From the NCBI GenBank assembly GCA_965224105.1, contig CBDCYH010000002.1:1364001-1428000 (forward strand): a stretch of DNA of 64,000 nt. Direction: 5' to 3'. The DNA comes from CBDCYH01 sp965224105. GTDB taxonomy: Bacteria > Bacteroidota > Rhodothermia > Rhodothermales > JABDKH01. Shown one piece after another: positions 10,039-19,415 of this stretch; position 1 is the stretch's first letter, and the number at the start of each line of letters is the position of its first letter. The notes under the pieces are model-generated. The model ran no database searches, had not been told where the DNA came from, and saw only the letters and a program-made list of their open reading frames with translations. Both the position numbers and the translations under genes were made by a program.

Positions 10039-10901
10039 TCTCGCTGCTGTGCCTGATCTGGGTGCCGACAACCCTCGGGCAATCCGTCCAGCTCCGGTTG
10101 GCGGTCATCGACAGCGACACGACATCCAACGGATCCGTCCTGGTTAACGTCCAGGCCAAGGTCACCGACCTGTCGCCCAGCACGCTCGGGTCTATTACCC
10201 TGGACGTTGATTACGATTCAGAGCTGTTGCAGTACGACGGTGTTATTGACAGCGACATCAACCCGGGCAGCCAGGGATATTCCTACTCGGCCGACAGCCT
10301 TTTTGGGATGCCGGTGTCGGGCAATGGAAGCGGGTCGTACGTTCGGCTAACCATCGCCGGCGCAAATGTCGGTTCGGGCTTTGGTAAACAAGGCGGATTC
10401 GATTTATCAACCGGCTTCGCCAATCTGGGCACGCTGGAATTCAAAATTACTGATGCCGGGGTGGCTGCTAGCGCCCTGAGTATGTTCGTTCGTCTCGGAT
10501 CCCTTTCGGTTGGGTTCTTCGAGAATCAGAGTAACGATCCGGAAACGGGCAACATCATCGAAGCCGCGGTAAGCGACATCGAAGACGCAAACAACTTTGC
10601 GCTACCGGTTGAAGGTTACGCCTTCGAGATGGACGAAGAGTATCACCTTGGGAATCCGTTTCCGAATCCTTCGTCAAGTGCATTCCGGTTCACGCTAGCA
10701 ATAAGAGAAACGCAAGACGTACGCGTGGATCTGTACAACATGGTGGGTCAACGCGTCGCAGTCGTTTACAATGATCTGCTAACCAGCGGGGAACTGCACA
10801 GACTTTCTGTTGATGGCGCACACCTGGCCAACGGCGTGTACCATTTGCGGGTAGCAGGTAAAGCCTTCACCGATACGCGGTCCATCGTGCTCGTCAAGTG
10901 A
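10017..10901 (+). CDS. Cohesin-like secreted protein with T9SS sorting domain
   Basis: This 294-residue protein has a signal peptide (about 1-22), a beta-rich domain at about 24-190 and a C-terminal T9SS type A sorting domain at about 215-294. The middle domain resembles cohesin or cellulose-binding-type jelly-rolls (NVQAKVTDLSP, GSITLDVDYDSELLQYDG). The sorting domain has NPFPNPSSSAFRF, VRVDLYNMVGQRV and a terminal SIVLVK. It should be exported to the cell surface by the type IX system. The start codon lies inside the upstream dockerin-like gene, indicating translational coupling. Confidence 0.78.
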   Translation: MGKTITLISLLCLIWVPTTLGQSVQLRLAVIDSDTTSNGSVLVNVQAKVTDLSPSTLGSITLDVDYDSELLQYDGVIDSDINPGSQGYSYSADSLFGMPVSGNGSGSYVRLTIAGANVGSGFGKQGGFDLSTGFANLGTLEFKITDAGVAASALSMFVRLGSLSVGFFENQSNDPETGNIIEAAVSDIEDANNFALPVEGYAFEMDEEYHLGNPFPNPSSSAFRFTLAIRETQDVRVDLYNMVGQRVAVVYNDLLTSGELHRLSVDGAHLANGVYHLRVAGKAFTDTRSIVLVK

Positions 10902-10942
10902 TGGCCGCGCAAATAATTAACTGTGACATGAGAGAGAATCAG

Positions 10943-12952
10943 ATGAAAAACAAACGTATTGCCGCTGCCATAGCTATCGTAGCAATCTTTGCGGCGCATT
11001 CAGATGTTGTAGCACAGGACGTCCAGCCAACCCCGGTCGGTGATCTCGTGACCCTGGAAACTGCCGCGACGACAAACGCCGCTGGATCAAACCAGATAAG
11101 TTATCAGGGCTTGCTCCAGACAGCCTCGGGTCCGGCAGATGGTTCGTTCTCGATTCAGTTTGCCATCTACGACGTGGCCAGCGGAGGCTCGGCGCTCTGG
11201 TCGGAAACGAAAACCGTGCAGGTGGCGGATGGCCTGATGTCCACCAATCTCGGCACAGGTACACCTATCAACCTTACGTTTGGCGAGCAGTATTGGCTGG
11301 GGATAAAGGTTGGCTCGGATCCGGAATCAACTCCACGAACCGCACTTACCGCAGTCCCGTACAGTTTTTCGACGATGGCGCTACAGGGAAACCCCGTTTC
11401 CGAAACCGGGCCTGCGAGCGGTCAGGTGCTGAAATGGAATGGCAGCGAATGGGCACCTGCAAATGACAACGCCGGCGGTGGATCGATCTGGCAAACCTCC
11501 GGCTCTAACGCATACTTCAATACCGGTGACGTTGGTGTGGGTACATCCTCCCCATCCGGTTCGGTCGAGATAAATGCAAACAGCTCCCTTACGGATCCAC
11601 ACCTCATGTTGCATGAGAACGGGAATGACTACGCCCGCATCAACTTCGATAACAACAACGGATCTAATTACTGGACAATAGCTGCGTACAATGCCAGCAA
11701 CGTTCAGAACGACCGACTGAACTTCTGGAACGGGGCGACGGGGGACATCTTGTCCCTTACCGGTGATGGACAGATGGGCCTGGGGGTGGGAATCTCTCCA
11801 AAGACAGAATTGCACGTTGGTAACAACCGTCGGGTCTTATTCGGAACAGACACGCTCGGTAATGGCACAAAGCTTATGTTCTTGCCGGACCTCCACGCGT
11901 TTAGGGTTGGGACGGTTGCGACGGGGGCCGCATCAACATACTGGAATCGAGACAGCGTCGGGCTTTACTCTTTTGCATCCGGCCTCAATACACGCGCGCA
12001 GGGCTTCGGGGCTACTGCGATGGGCAGAGACACGGAAGCGACAAACTCATACGCATTCGCCTCGGGGTTCTTCACTAACGCCGACGGTCAGTACTCTACA
12101 GCGATGGGATTTAACACAGACGCGTTCGCGCTCGGCTCAACAGCCTTGGGTTACAGCACCGACGCGGAGGAGAACTACAGCTTTGCCGCTGGCTATTTTG
12201 CGGAAGCACAGGCGATCTACTCAGTTGCGATAGGCAATGCGGTGAGGGCGCAGTCGTTTGCGTCCGCCGCCTTCGGGAGATACAACGTAGGTGGTGGGAG
12301 TGCCACATCGTGGCTGAGCGGCGACCCCATTTTCGAGATTGGGATTGGCACTGGTCCAAGCTCCCGTGCCAACGCAGTGACGGTGAGAAAAAATGGCAAT
12401 GTCGGAATTGGGACAACTGTTCCATTGGACAGACTTCACGTAAACGGGAGGGTTCGATTACAAACGGTTGAGTATATAGAGGACGGCGGGACGAGCGAGA
12501 TCGCTGTAAGGGGAGATGTGCGCCCTTCGGCTGACAATACCTATGACATTGGCACCTCAGCATTCCGATACGATGACATCTACGCTACTAACGGCACGAT
12601 CGTCACATCGGATGCGCGTTTGAAAACCGCTGTGCTCCCGGTGGCCGCGGATCTAAGCCTTTCTCGCTTGATGGACCTGCGGCCGGTGTCGTTCAGGTGG
12701 AAAGCGGAGATCGACGGGTCAAACAGGTTGGGACTGATTGCACAAGACGTGCAGCAAGTTTTTCCTGAGGTGGTGAAGACCCACGACTTCAAGATTGATG
12801 AAGAGACGGGCGAGAAGATCGTGACCGAAAACGAATGGCTCGGCATCAACTACAGTCAGCTCATCCCTGCTTTGATATCAGCGATGCAGCAGCAGCAGCG
12901 GCTGATAGAGAATCTGCAGAGCAGGATTGACACGCTCGAGCGGGAGCGGTAA
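10943..12952 (+). CDS. Surface fibre protein with YadA-head repeats and S74 auto-chaperone domain
   Basis: The start at 10943 follows a purine-rich gagagaatcag and gives 669 residues with a signal peptide (MKNKRIAAAIAIVAIFA). Residues about 38-140 form the N-terminal domain usual in tail-fibre-domain proteins of Bacteroidota (ISYQGLLQTASGPADGSF). Residues about 338-448 hold repeated 14-residue YadA head motifs (ATAMGRDTEATNSYAFASG type). The C-terminus is a peptidase S74 intramolecular chaperone with S556-D-A-R-L-K561, GLIAQDVQQVFPE, and a terminal coiled coil. S74 domains trimerise fibres and cleave themselves off. It is the third gene of a surface operon with the cohesin-like and dockerin-like genes. 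Confidence 0.85.
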   Translation: MKNKRIAAAIAIVAIFAAHSDVVAQDVQPTPVGDLVTLETAATTNAAGSNQISYQGLLQTASGPADGSFSIQFAIYDVASGGSALWSETKTVQVADGLMSTNLGTGTPINLTFGEQYWLGIKVGSDPESTPRTALTAVPYSFSTMALQGNPVSETGPASGQVLKWNGSEWAPANDNAGGGSIWQTSGSNAYFNTGDVGVGTSSPSGSVEINANSSLTDPHLMLHENGNDYARINFDNNNGSNYWTIAAYNASNVQNDRLNFWNGATGDILSLTGDGQMGLGVGISPKTELHVGNNRRVLFGTDTLGNGTKLMFLPDLHAFRVGTVATGAASTYWNRDSVGLYSFASGLNTRAQGFGATAMGRDTEATNSYAFASGFFTNADGQYSTAMGFNTDAFALGSTALGYSTDAEENYSFAAGYFAEAQAIYSVAIGNAVRAQSFASAAFGRYNVGGGSATSWLSGDPIFEIGIGTGPSSRANAVTVRKNGNVGIGTTVPLDRLHVNGRVRLQTVEYIEDGGTSEIAVRGDVRPSADNTYDIGTSAFRYDDIYATNGTIVTSDARLKTAVLPVAADLSLSRLMDLRPVSFRWKAEIDGSNRLGLIAQDVQQVFPEVVKTHDFKIDEETGEKIVTENEWLGINYSQLIPALISAMQQQQRLIENLQSRIDTLERER

Positions 12953-13160
12953 GAATCCGTCAATATGACGGACAACCTTACATGTGCTGGTAGTCACCGT
13001 TGCACGGATTCCAGCTCGGGGGCTGAAATGACAGCGGAGGTGACATTCCGGACCTGATCCGGGATCTATACAGGTTGTCGTGTCCACCCGGGTGTTGGAA
13101 TGAACCCGCGAGTGTATTTTTTACCCCCCGACCAGATATTCCCTAATGTAAAAAAGCATT
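12953..13160. repeat. Intergenic palindromic repeat, degenerate copy
   Basis: About 12985-13115 carries a degenerate copy of the dispersed intergenic repeat seen elsewhere in the window: gattccagctcgggggctg followed by a gacctgatccgggatct arm. No gene is visible. Confidence 0.65.
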
Positions 13161-13796
13161 ATGAACAACACATTGAAGTTAGGAACCATTGTCGTCATGC
13201 TAATGACGATTGGTGGCAGTCTTTTTAACACGCAAGAAAGTTCAGTAGATTTTGGTCTCGTTGAGTTGGGTAACGAGGCTTACAGAGACTCGCTTTTTTG
13301 GGTGATTGGACCAAGCGAAGGTCTTGTTCGGAAGGGGATGGGAGTGGATGTGGACTCGCGGCGCAGTCTGTATCAAAGAGTTGCTCCGGAGTTGAATCGT
13401 GCCACGCCGAAAAACATCGATCGGTTGTTTGCAGGTGCGTTGACGGAGGCGAAAACACGTTCAGTTTTTAATGACACGCTGTTATACGTTTTTATCGACA
13501 GGATCGCTTCTTCCAGCAACAAACGGCAGGCCCGGAACAGAGCCACGGCCGCAATCAAATCGTCAGAAAAAGGCTCGCCGGCTGCAATCGCCGGACAGCT
13601 GACGCTTGACCTTATCGCTTACTCGGAAGCGGGCGACCATCCGATTACGCCCGAAGCCTTGAAGAGGACGATGATGGGAGTAGCAATCGGTGCGACCTTT
13701 GGTGGGGAGTCGAAAAAAGTTGATGCCTCAGCAGGTAGCGTGCTCGGCGGGCTACTGGGTGCCACCAGTTCATTTCGAGATCTGTCCATGGACTGA
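13161..13796 (+). CDS. Hypothetical exported protein
   Basis: I do not recognise this 211-residue protein. It begins with a short hydrophobic segment (LGTIVVMLMTIGGSLF) that could be a signal peptide or anchor. It continues with a helical body (VAPELNRATPKNIDRLFAGALTEA) and ends in a glycine/alanine-rich hydrophobic part (GVAIGATFGGES, GSVLGGLLGATSS). It faces the convergent methyltransferase gene, leaving only 7 bases between the two stops. No domain or catalytic motif could be named. Confidence 0.65.
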   Translation: MNNTLKLGTIVVMLMTIGGSLFNTQESSVDFGLVELGNEAYRDSLFWVIGPSEGLVRKGMGVDVDSRRSLYQRVAPELNRATPKNIDRLFAGALTEAKTRSVFNDTLLYVFIDRIASSSNKRQARNRATAAIKSSEKGSPAAIAGQLTLDLIAYSEAGDHPITPEALKRTMMGVAIGATFGGESKKVDASAGSVLGGLLGATSSFRDLSMD

Positions 13797-13803
13797 CGGT
13801 CTG

Positions 13804-14538
13804 TCAATCACCACCAGATAACTTTGATTCCATTGTCTTCTGAAACACGGTTGTGATACTCTGATAAGCCGTGTTTCGAAAGAAGAGGTTGACGTACTCG
13901 ATATTGTCTTCCAGGTAAAGCATTTCTGCTTCCGTCATGTATCGACTTTTCATCTCAACATTGCCGACGTAGTTGAAGATCATCGTGTACGTTGAGTTGG
14001 CTCCGTTGTCCTCAACTCCAAAATCTGTGTAGAAGGACGTATGAACATCTTCCAGGATGTAAAAGCCGCCGGGCTTAAGATACTGGAACAGAAATCCGAG
14101 GCTTATTTGTTGTTGGTGCATCGCGTGTCCGCCGTCGTCGATGATCAGGTCGAATTCGCCGCCATGCTGAGAGATAAATCGCCCTAGCTGCACCCTGTCA
14201 GCCTGATCCGCTACGAATGTCGTTACTCGATCACGCTCCATTGCGGATTTGTCGACGATGTCAATTCCAAAGATTTCGGCTCTCGGGAAGTAGTCTTCCC
14301 ACAGTTCGATGGATCCGCCTTCCGCAATTCCGATTTCGAGTATCCGGAGCGGTTCGGCTCTTAGAGGCGACAGTATCCGATCGTATATTTCGGTGAAGCC
14401 GTGATAATGTTGCCCCTTGTCTGTTTTGTAGCCAGCCAATGTTGTCATGTCGTCGGTAGCGTTCCGCGCGTTTGTGCATGAGGAGCAGATTATCAAGATC
14501 AGGACGATCAAAATGTTGCTTTGAAATAGCCGGTCCAT
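13804..14538 (-). CDS. SAM-dependent methyltransferase with a possible lipoprotein signal
   Basis: The 244-residue product has a class I methyltransferase domain of the kind found beside macrocin-type sugar O-methyltransferases: TDKGQHYHGFTEIYDRIL, the SAM-binding ILEIGIAEGGSIELW (about 72-86), an acidic motif IFGIDIVD, and FDLIIDDGGHAMHQQ, then LKPGGFYILEDVH. Before it, residues 1-22 form a hydrophobic segment ending in ICSSC, which resembles a lipobox although cysteine at -3 is unusual. If processed, the enzyme would sit in the envelope, where SAM is not normally available. A cytoplasmic enzyme with an N-terminal membrane helix or a later start is the main alternative. Confidence 0.78.
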   Translation of the reverse strand: MDRLFQSNILIVLILIICSSCTNARNATDDMTTLAGYKTDKGQHYHGFTEIYDRILSPLRAEPLRILEIGIAEGGSIELWEDYFPRAEIFGIDIVDKSAMERDRVTTFVADQADRVQLGRFISQHGGEFDLIIDDGGHAMHQQQISLGFLFQYLKPGGFYILEDVHTSFYTDFGVEDNGANSTYTMIFNYVGNVEMKSRYMTEAEMLYLEDNIEYVNLFFRNTAYQSITTVFQKTMESKLSGGD

Positions 14539-15355
14539 GGCGCTTCTCCAGGCTTTGGGTGATGGAACTCAAGTTACACTTCTTTCGCGAACTGCGACGT
14601 GGCGATCTTCATCTATGGGCACCGCGGATTCCAGCTCTGGGTCCAATAAACCTCGTCATCCTGAGGAGTCCCGAAGGGCGACGTGAGGATCTCCATCTAG
14701 GGGCACGGCCCAAGTCACCGCCGCGCTATTCGTTTGCCTCGAATTGTGATCCCACCACCGTGTCACCCTGGACTTGATCCAGGATCCATACCCACCTCGT
14801 CATCGCGAGGAGTCCCATAGGGCGACGCGGCGATCTCCATCTACGGGCACTGGGTTCCTACAGTTTGTGCTGGTCGTCACCGTTCTATGGATTCCAGCTC
14901 GGGGGCTGGAATGACACGTGGGAGGCGGCAGTCACCGCCGAGGCATTCGTTTTACTCTGTGTGTCATCCCACCACCCAACCGGGTCATCCCGGACGTGAT
15001 CCGGGATCCATACAGTTTGTGGTGGCGGGTACAGCACTCGGCTTTCGGAGATTGCCGCGCGACAGTAGCCGCCCGCAATGACAGATGCGGACTCAACCCA
15101 CCTCTAACTCGTACCGCTGCCAACTTAACACCTCTTCCTCCTCCGTAAAAGGCAGCGGAGAAAACATACCATGATGAGGGTTTATTGATCCAGGAGGGCG
15201 ATGCGGCGATCTCCATCATCGCGTACACGCGCTTTCCTGATCAGACTCGAACAAGAGTCAGCCTTACATTCATTTGGGAGGAGATTCACGGTGCTGGTCG
15301 TGGCGACCATTACCATGTCTACTATTATTAGAAAACAATTACAGGATGGTGGATA
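14539..15355. repeat. Intergenic region filled with dispersed repeats
   Basis: This 817-base gene-free stretch holds several copies of two short repeat types. One has the form gtcatc-c-tgaggagtcccgaagggcgacgtgaggatctcc (14650-14690, 14800-14840 and others). The other pairs a gacttgatccaggatcc arm with a gattccagctcgggggctgg arm and spacers such as cagtttgtgctggtcgtcaccg (about 14860-15020). It directly precedes copy 1 of the triplicated cassette. No gene was seen. Confidence 0.8.
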
Positions 15356-16959
15356 ATGTCAGCAAGGCTTAGGGTTTCAGTTTTATTAATCATACTTACC
15401 ACGTTTGCTGTCACTGCAGCTGACCTTATCGCACAGAATGGTGAGTTAATCTACAGTGATGGTATCTCTTCAATCGAATTCTACTCAGAGCAACGGGTGT
15501 TACGAGTGAGCTATCCGTCAGAAGAAAATGGTGAAGTCTTGCTTGCCGACCTGTACTTGAGGGCACCATTGAACGTAAAGGTGACATCGGGTGTGGAAGT
15601 TCGTGAAGATAATTTCGGTTATGATTACTCTGTGGAAATGGTCTCGACACAGAGATATACGTTAACTCGATTTGTCGTTATTTCGAATTTCCCGGTGGAC
15701 TCAACCCGCAGTCCAGTGGATTGGAATCAACCAAGTATTTCATGTCCTCTTGGTCCTCCATGCTCAGTTGGCTGGACGAATAAGGAAACCCCTCCTGGAC
15801 TCCAAATTGGAGAGAAAGTAAACTTTCGGGTTTTCAGCGATGCCATACCCGGCCTGGCAATCGTTCATGTTGATGATATCGTGGGAAGCAGAGTCCATTT
15901 TCCGGATCATGGCCCTGATGGTTTTTTACGGAATCGACTTCGCATCATCGCGGATTCGCTCAGCCAACAGGAATCGTTGCGATACGTGATTGGGCCAACA
16001 GGTCTTCCAGATCCCTTTGTTGCTTCTGCTTTCGCCGACACCATCGCTTCTTACAACGTGCAGGCCTATTCGCTGGGTTGGACTTCTGACGAAAACGTCT
16101 ACGCGGAGATCGAAAACTATCTGCACGAAGGTCGGGATTTTCTTATCGCAGGTGATTCTCTTGGCGCAGCGCGCGTTCTTTCTCTGGCGCTCATGAAAAC
16201 GGAGGCGGAGAACGAAATATCACTCTCGAGCGAATCGTACGCTCTCCTAAATACAACCTCGAGTATCTGCTTGGCTTGCTTCCAGATCCTGGAATCAATC
16301 CTCCGGCGCTTCCCGCCGCCATAACCGTCCGCGCCAACGTGCTGGAAGAGCGCGTCGAGCCGCGCTTTGATGGCAACTCGTTCCTGGTGGACGGCAACAA
16401 CTATCTGCTGGATGGCTCCGAGACGGGCGGCGATGTCCTTGGCATTGTTACGGACAGAGTCGATTCCTATGATGCCATCGTCGTGGCCGTCGGCGGCAAC
16501 CAGAGCGATAACATCATCGGTTCATCTGGATTCACATCGGTGGAGCAGCAGGTGCTGGACGTGGATGTTAGTTCTCTGGTGGACTTTGCGTTGACGCAGA
16601 CGGTGGTTGAGGTTTCCGGCGCGGTTGTGGGCGAGAGCTACGGTTCGGTGGATAATCCGGTGACCGTACACGCGGCATCCGATTTAACCCTGGACGATGT
16701 TTCTGGATACGGACTGCTCATCGTTGACGGAGAGCTCACTCTCACGGGTGCTTCCAGCTGGACGGGTCTTGTCATCTCTACCGGGGATGAAATGTCAACC
16801 GCAGGTCTCATCATGCAGGGCGAGTCACGTGTACTCGGAGCGGTGTATATGGAGCAAACAGGTAGTGCTGCTGCTACGCTATTCGTCCGCGGGAACGCGG
16901 TTGTGCGCTACTCATCAGAAGCAGTGGAAGAAATGGTTAGAGGAGCACTTTCAAACTAA
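15356..16959 (+). pseudogene. Cassette copy 1: unique exported N-terminus plus shared module, frameshifted
   Basis: The first frame (15356-16324) has a signal peptide ending ADLIAQ and a beta-rich unknown N-terminal region of about 280 residues. The shared C-terminal module starts with AAITVRANVLEERVEPRFDG at 16315 but lies in the next frame (to 16959). In cassette copies 2 and 3 the equivalent parts are one continuous frame. Family-like reading in the second frame is visible upstream to about 16205 (LERIVRSPKYNLEYLLGLLPDP), so the shift is near 16195-16220, possibly in the gaaaacgg run. The module contains GYGLLIVDGELTLTGASSWTGLVI and ends RYSSEAVEEMVRGALSN, as in beta-solenoid PilX/DUF4900-like C-terminal regions. 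It may be inactive, or two polypeptides, or a sequencing error. Confidence 0.75.
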
Positions 16960-16967
16960 TGGGGACT

Positions 16968-17150
16968 ATGAAAACACTTTTGTTCTGCCTCCTGGGATTC
17001 CTTGCCATCACATCCGCATCTGCCCAGACGCACACCATTCCGTTTGCCTCAACGGGCAATGTGATTGAACTGGAGGTTGCGAATACGTCGGATGCAACGA
17101 TAGCTGCCAGCGATGTAACCGTGGAGGCACCCACCGTGGGTCGACTTTAG
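16968..17150 (+). pseudogene. Truncated partner protein of cassette copy 1
   Basis: The first 50 or so codons are nearly identical to the partner genes of copies 2 and 3: the signal peptide MKTLLFCLLGFLAITSASAQ, then THTIPFASTGNVIELEVANTS. After VEAP the frame diverges and stops at 17150, and the Ig-like body and T9SS sorting domain are missing. Dispersed repeat sequence begins immediately downstream, so the 3' part was probably lost in a repeat-associated rearrangement. The start at 16968 is chosen by homology with copy 2. Confidence 0.8.
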
Positions 17151-17386
17151 CGTTGTGCAGGCAGTAGCCGCTCGCCATGACGAGGTTTCTTTGATCCAGG
17201 ATCCATCCCCACCTCGTCATTCTGAGGAGTCCCGCAGGGCGACGTGAGGATCTCCATCTACGGGTCCATGTAGTTTGCGATGGTCGTCACCGCTGTATGG
17301 ATTCCAGCTCGTGGGCTGGAATGACACGTGGGGAGTGTCGTTCACCGCCGAGGCATTCGTTAATTACAGAGAACGATCCCTCGACC
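17151..17386. repeat. Dispersed intergenic repeats between cassette copy 1 and the S41 fragment
   Basis: About 17155-17375 contains both repeat types: gtcattctgaggagtcccgc followed by agggcgacgtgaggatctcc, and a gattccagctcgtgggctgg arm with cagtttgcg-like spacers. No gene is present. Confidence 0.75.
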
Positions 17387-17911
17387 CTAACCTCCCTCGA
17401 TTACGCGCAGAGCAAAATCTACCCACATGTATTTAGCGACCGTCTTGTCAATGAAGTAGTCTGGCTGAATACCCTTGTCGTCAATTGCGAAATCCGGTAT
17501 GCGGTGACTCCGGGTTAGGCTGTACACCAGATTGAACTCGCCGCATGGTGAAGGCACAACATGCTGGTTGGAGACATCCAGCACACCTGCTGTCGTCGTA
17601 CCAAACAGTTTTACTTTTTGGCTCTGCTTCGCCGCCAGCAAGAATTGCTCAGTTGTGCTTCCACAGTTCTTATTTATCAGAATACCCACGTTCCTGGGGT
17701 AGGTGTACACGCTTTCCCGAAGTGTCAACTTTGTGATCGTGCTGTCGATATCAACGAAGTCGCCGAGGTTTGCCTCCAGCTTGGTAAGAGCCTGGCGAGC
17801 CCACTCCCGATTTTCCTCGTTCCAGTCAGGCGACTCGCTCAAAGGGGCATCGGTAATGCGTTCTGGGTTTGGACCGGCAAGTACCAATTCGTTCTCGGCG
17901 GATGATATACT
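17387..17911 (-). pseudogene. C-terminal fragment of an S41 (tail-specific protease family) peptidase
   Basis: The fragment reads LVLAGPNPERIT, then GILINKNCGSTTEQFLLAAKQSQKVKLFGTTTAG. That block matches the S41 catalytic region, with serine in GST and lysine in KQSQK. It ends with KGIQPDYFIDKTVAKY and a short tail. The N-terminal 250-300 residues expected for the family, including signal and PDZ-like parts, are absent: a TGA closes the frame at 17912-17914, and the divergent cassette copy 2 gene begins at 17927. The gene was evidently cut at that junction. A functional short protein is unlikely. Confidence 0.78.
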
Positions 17912-17926
17912 TCAGATGAGGTTGAA

Positions 17927-19408
17927 ATGATTTTAGCAAGACAATTGATCGTCACGGTCCTATTCGCTCTACTACTCAGTCGCGAGGTCTCGGCACAATT
18001 ATATACAGAGCCTCCGCTTGTAACAATATCGACTGAAGAAACTGCCTACGAGCAATTTGAACCGATAACGGTCGAGATTGGTGTGGAAAACATTTCGAGC
18101 TCCGTGCACCAGTATGGAGACATCCGCTGGTCGACCGGACTAGGATATGCGCTGCATTTTGAACTCAGAAGATTTGAAAGTTCCCGAATCCTGAAACACA
18201 AGATATTTACCGTCAAGGAGGCCATAATAGGAGCACAGAAAACATTCTTACCTGGTGATAAGGCCACGACTAGATTTGATTTGACTCTTGCTTACCCAAT
18301 TTATCAACCCGACAGCTACGAAATCGCGATTTATTATACCGATCCGACCACATTTGAAGCTCAGCAGGAATTGGCGTCCGCTAGTTTCGTCGTTATATCG
18401 AGCATCGCGACTGATTCTATTGCTGCGATCCTGGCAACAGAGTTCGAGGCGTTGATGGGACTCGCCGAAACGAATCTGACTGATTTTGATAGAATCAGGG
18501 CAAACCTACAAGTTGTCAAAACTCATCCATCCTCATCAGCTAGGATGGTCCAGACCGCTACCTTTTTGATTGGATTGGCATTTGAGTTGGAACACATTTA
18601 TCAGGACACGTCAATATCCCGTGCTGAAATAGTCTATGATGCCATTGGCCAAGACGATCCGGCATCACCATTTAATGACATCATTGAAGACGGACGGGCC
18701 AATTTATGGGATGGGATACCAGAGGATTTACATTTTGAGAAAGCACATATCTCATCCCTCGCGGCCGCCATCACGGTCCGAGCGAATGTATTAGAGGAAC
18801 GCGTCGAGCCGCGCTTTGATGGCAACTCGTTCCTAGTGGACGGCAATAACTATTTGCTGGATGGCTCCGAGACGGACGGCGATGTCCTTGGCATTGTTAC
18901 GGATCGGCTGGACTCGTACGATGCCATCGTCGTGGCGGTCGGCGGCAACCAGAGCGATAACATCATCGGCTCATCCGGGTTCACATCAGTAGAGCAGCAG
19001 GTGCTGGACGTGGATGTTAGTTCGCTGGTGGACTTTGCGTTGACGCAGACGGTGGTTGAGGTTTCCGGCGCGGTTGTGGGCGAGAGCTACGGTTCGGTGG
19101 AAAACCCGGTGACCCTGCACGCGGCATCCGATTTAACCCTGGACGATGTTTCTGGATACGGACTGCTCATCGTAGACGGAGAACTCACGCTTACGGGTGC
19201 TTCCAGCTGGACGGGTCTTGTCATCTCTACCGGGGATGAATCGTCAACGGCGGGTCTCATCATGCAGGGCGAGTCACGTGTACTCGGAGCGGTGTACATG
19301 GAGCAAACAGGTAGTGCTGCTGCTACGCTATTCGTCCGCGGGAACGCGGTTGTGCGCTACTCATCAGAAGCAGTGGAAGAAATGGTTAGAGGAGCGCTTT
19401 CAAACTAA
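17927..19408 (+). CDS. Cassette copy 2: exported protein with unique N-terminus and shared C-terminal module
   Basis: This intact 493-residue protein has a signal peptide (to about residue 23, EVSAQ). A unique N-terminal region follows: an Ig-like part at about 25-160 (LVTISTEETAYEQFEPITVEIGVENIS) and a helical part at about 165-270. The shared module runs from A280 to the end. Bases 18764-19408 are nearly identical to the module of copy 1, although the N-terminal halves show no evident similarity. The module has repeated strand-turn units and ends RYSSEAVEEMVRGALSN, resembling the C-terminal region of PilX/DUF4900-type proteins. The partner gene follows after 7 bases. A surface or secreted role is inferred. 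Confidence 0.82.
   Translation: MILARQLIVTVLFALLLSREVSAQLYTEPPLVTISTEETAYEQFEPITVEIGVENISSSVHQYGDIRWSTGLGYALHFELRRFESSRILKHKIFTVKEAIIGAQKTFLPGDKATTRFDLTLAYPIYQPDSYEIAIYYTDPTTFEAQQELASASFVVISSIATDSIAAILATEFEALMGLAETNLTDFDRIRANLQVVKTHPSSSARMVQTATFLIGLAFELEHIYQDTSISRAEIVYDAIGQDDPASPFNDIIEDGRANLWDGIPEDLHFEKAHISSLAAAITVRANVLEERVEPRFDGNSFLVDGNNYLLDGSETDGDVLGIVTDRLDSYDAIVVAVGGNQSDNIIGSSGFTSVEQQVLDVDVSSLVDFALTQTVVEVSGAVVGESYGSVENPVTLHAASDLTLDDVSGYGLLIVDGELTLTGASSWTGLVISTGDESSTAGLIMQGESRVLGAVYMEQTGSAAATLFVRGNAVVRYSSEAVEEMVRGALSN
18764..19408 (+). repeat. Shared cassette module, second of three copies
   Basis: The 645-base module occurs at 16315-16959, 18764-19408 and 23757-24404. Copies 1 and 2 are almost the same in DNA over long stretches; copy 3 keeps the protein sequence but differs at many third positions. 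The upstream halves of the three genes are unrelated by eye. Confidence 0.85.
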
Positions 19409-19415
19409 TGGGACT

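Noticed and set aside
16190..16320. Programmed ribosomal frameshifting in cassette copy 1
   Set aside because: No slippery heptamer with a downstream structure was seen, and copies 2 and 3 are continuous frames. Decay or error is simpler.
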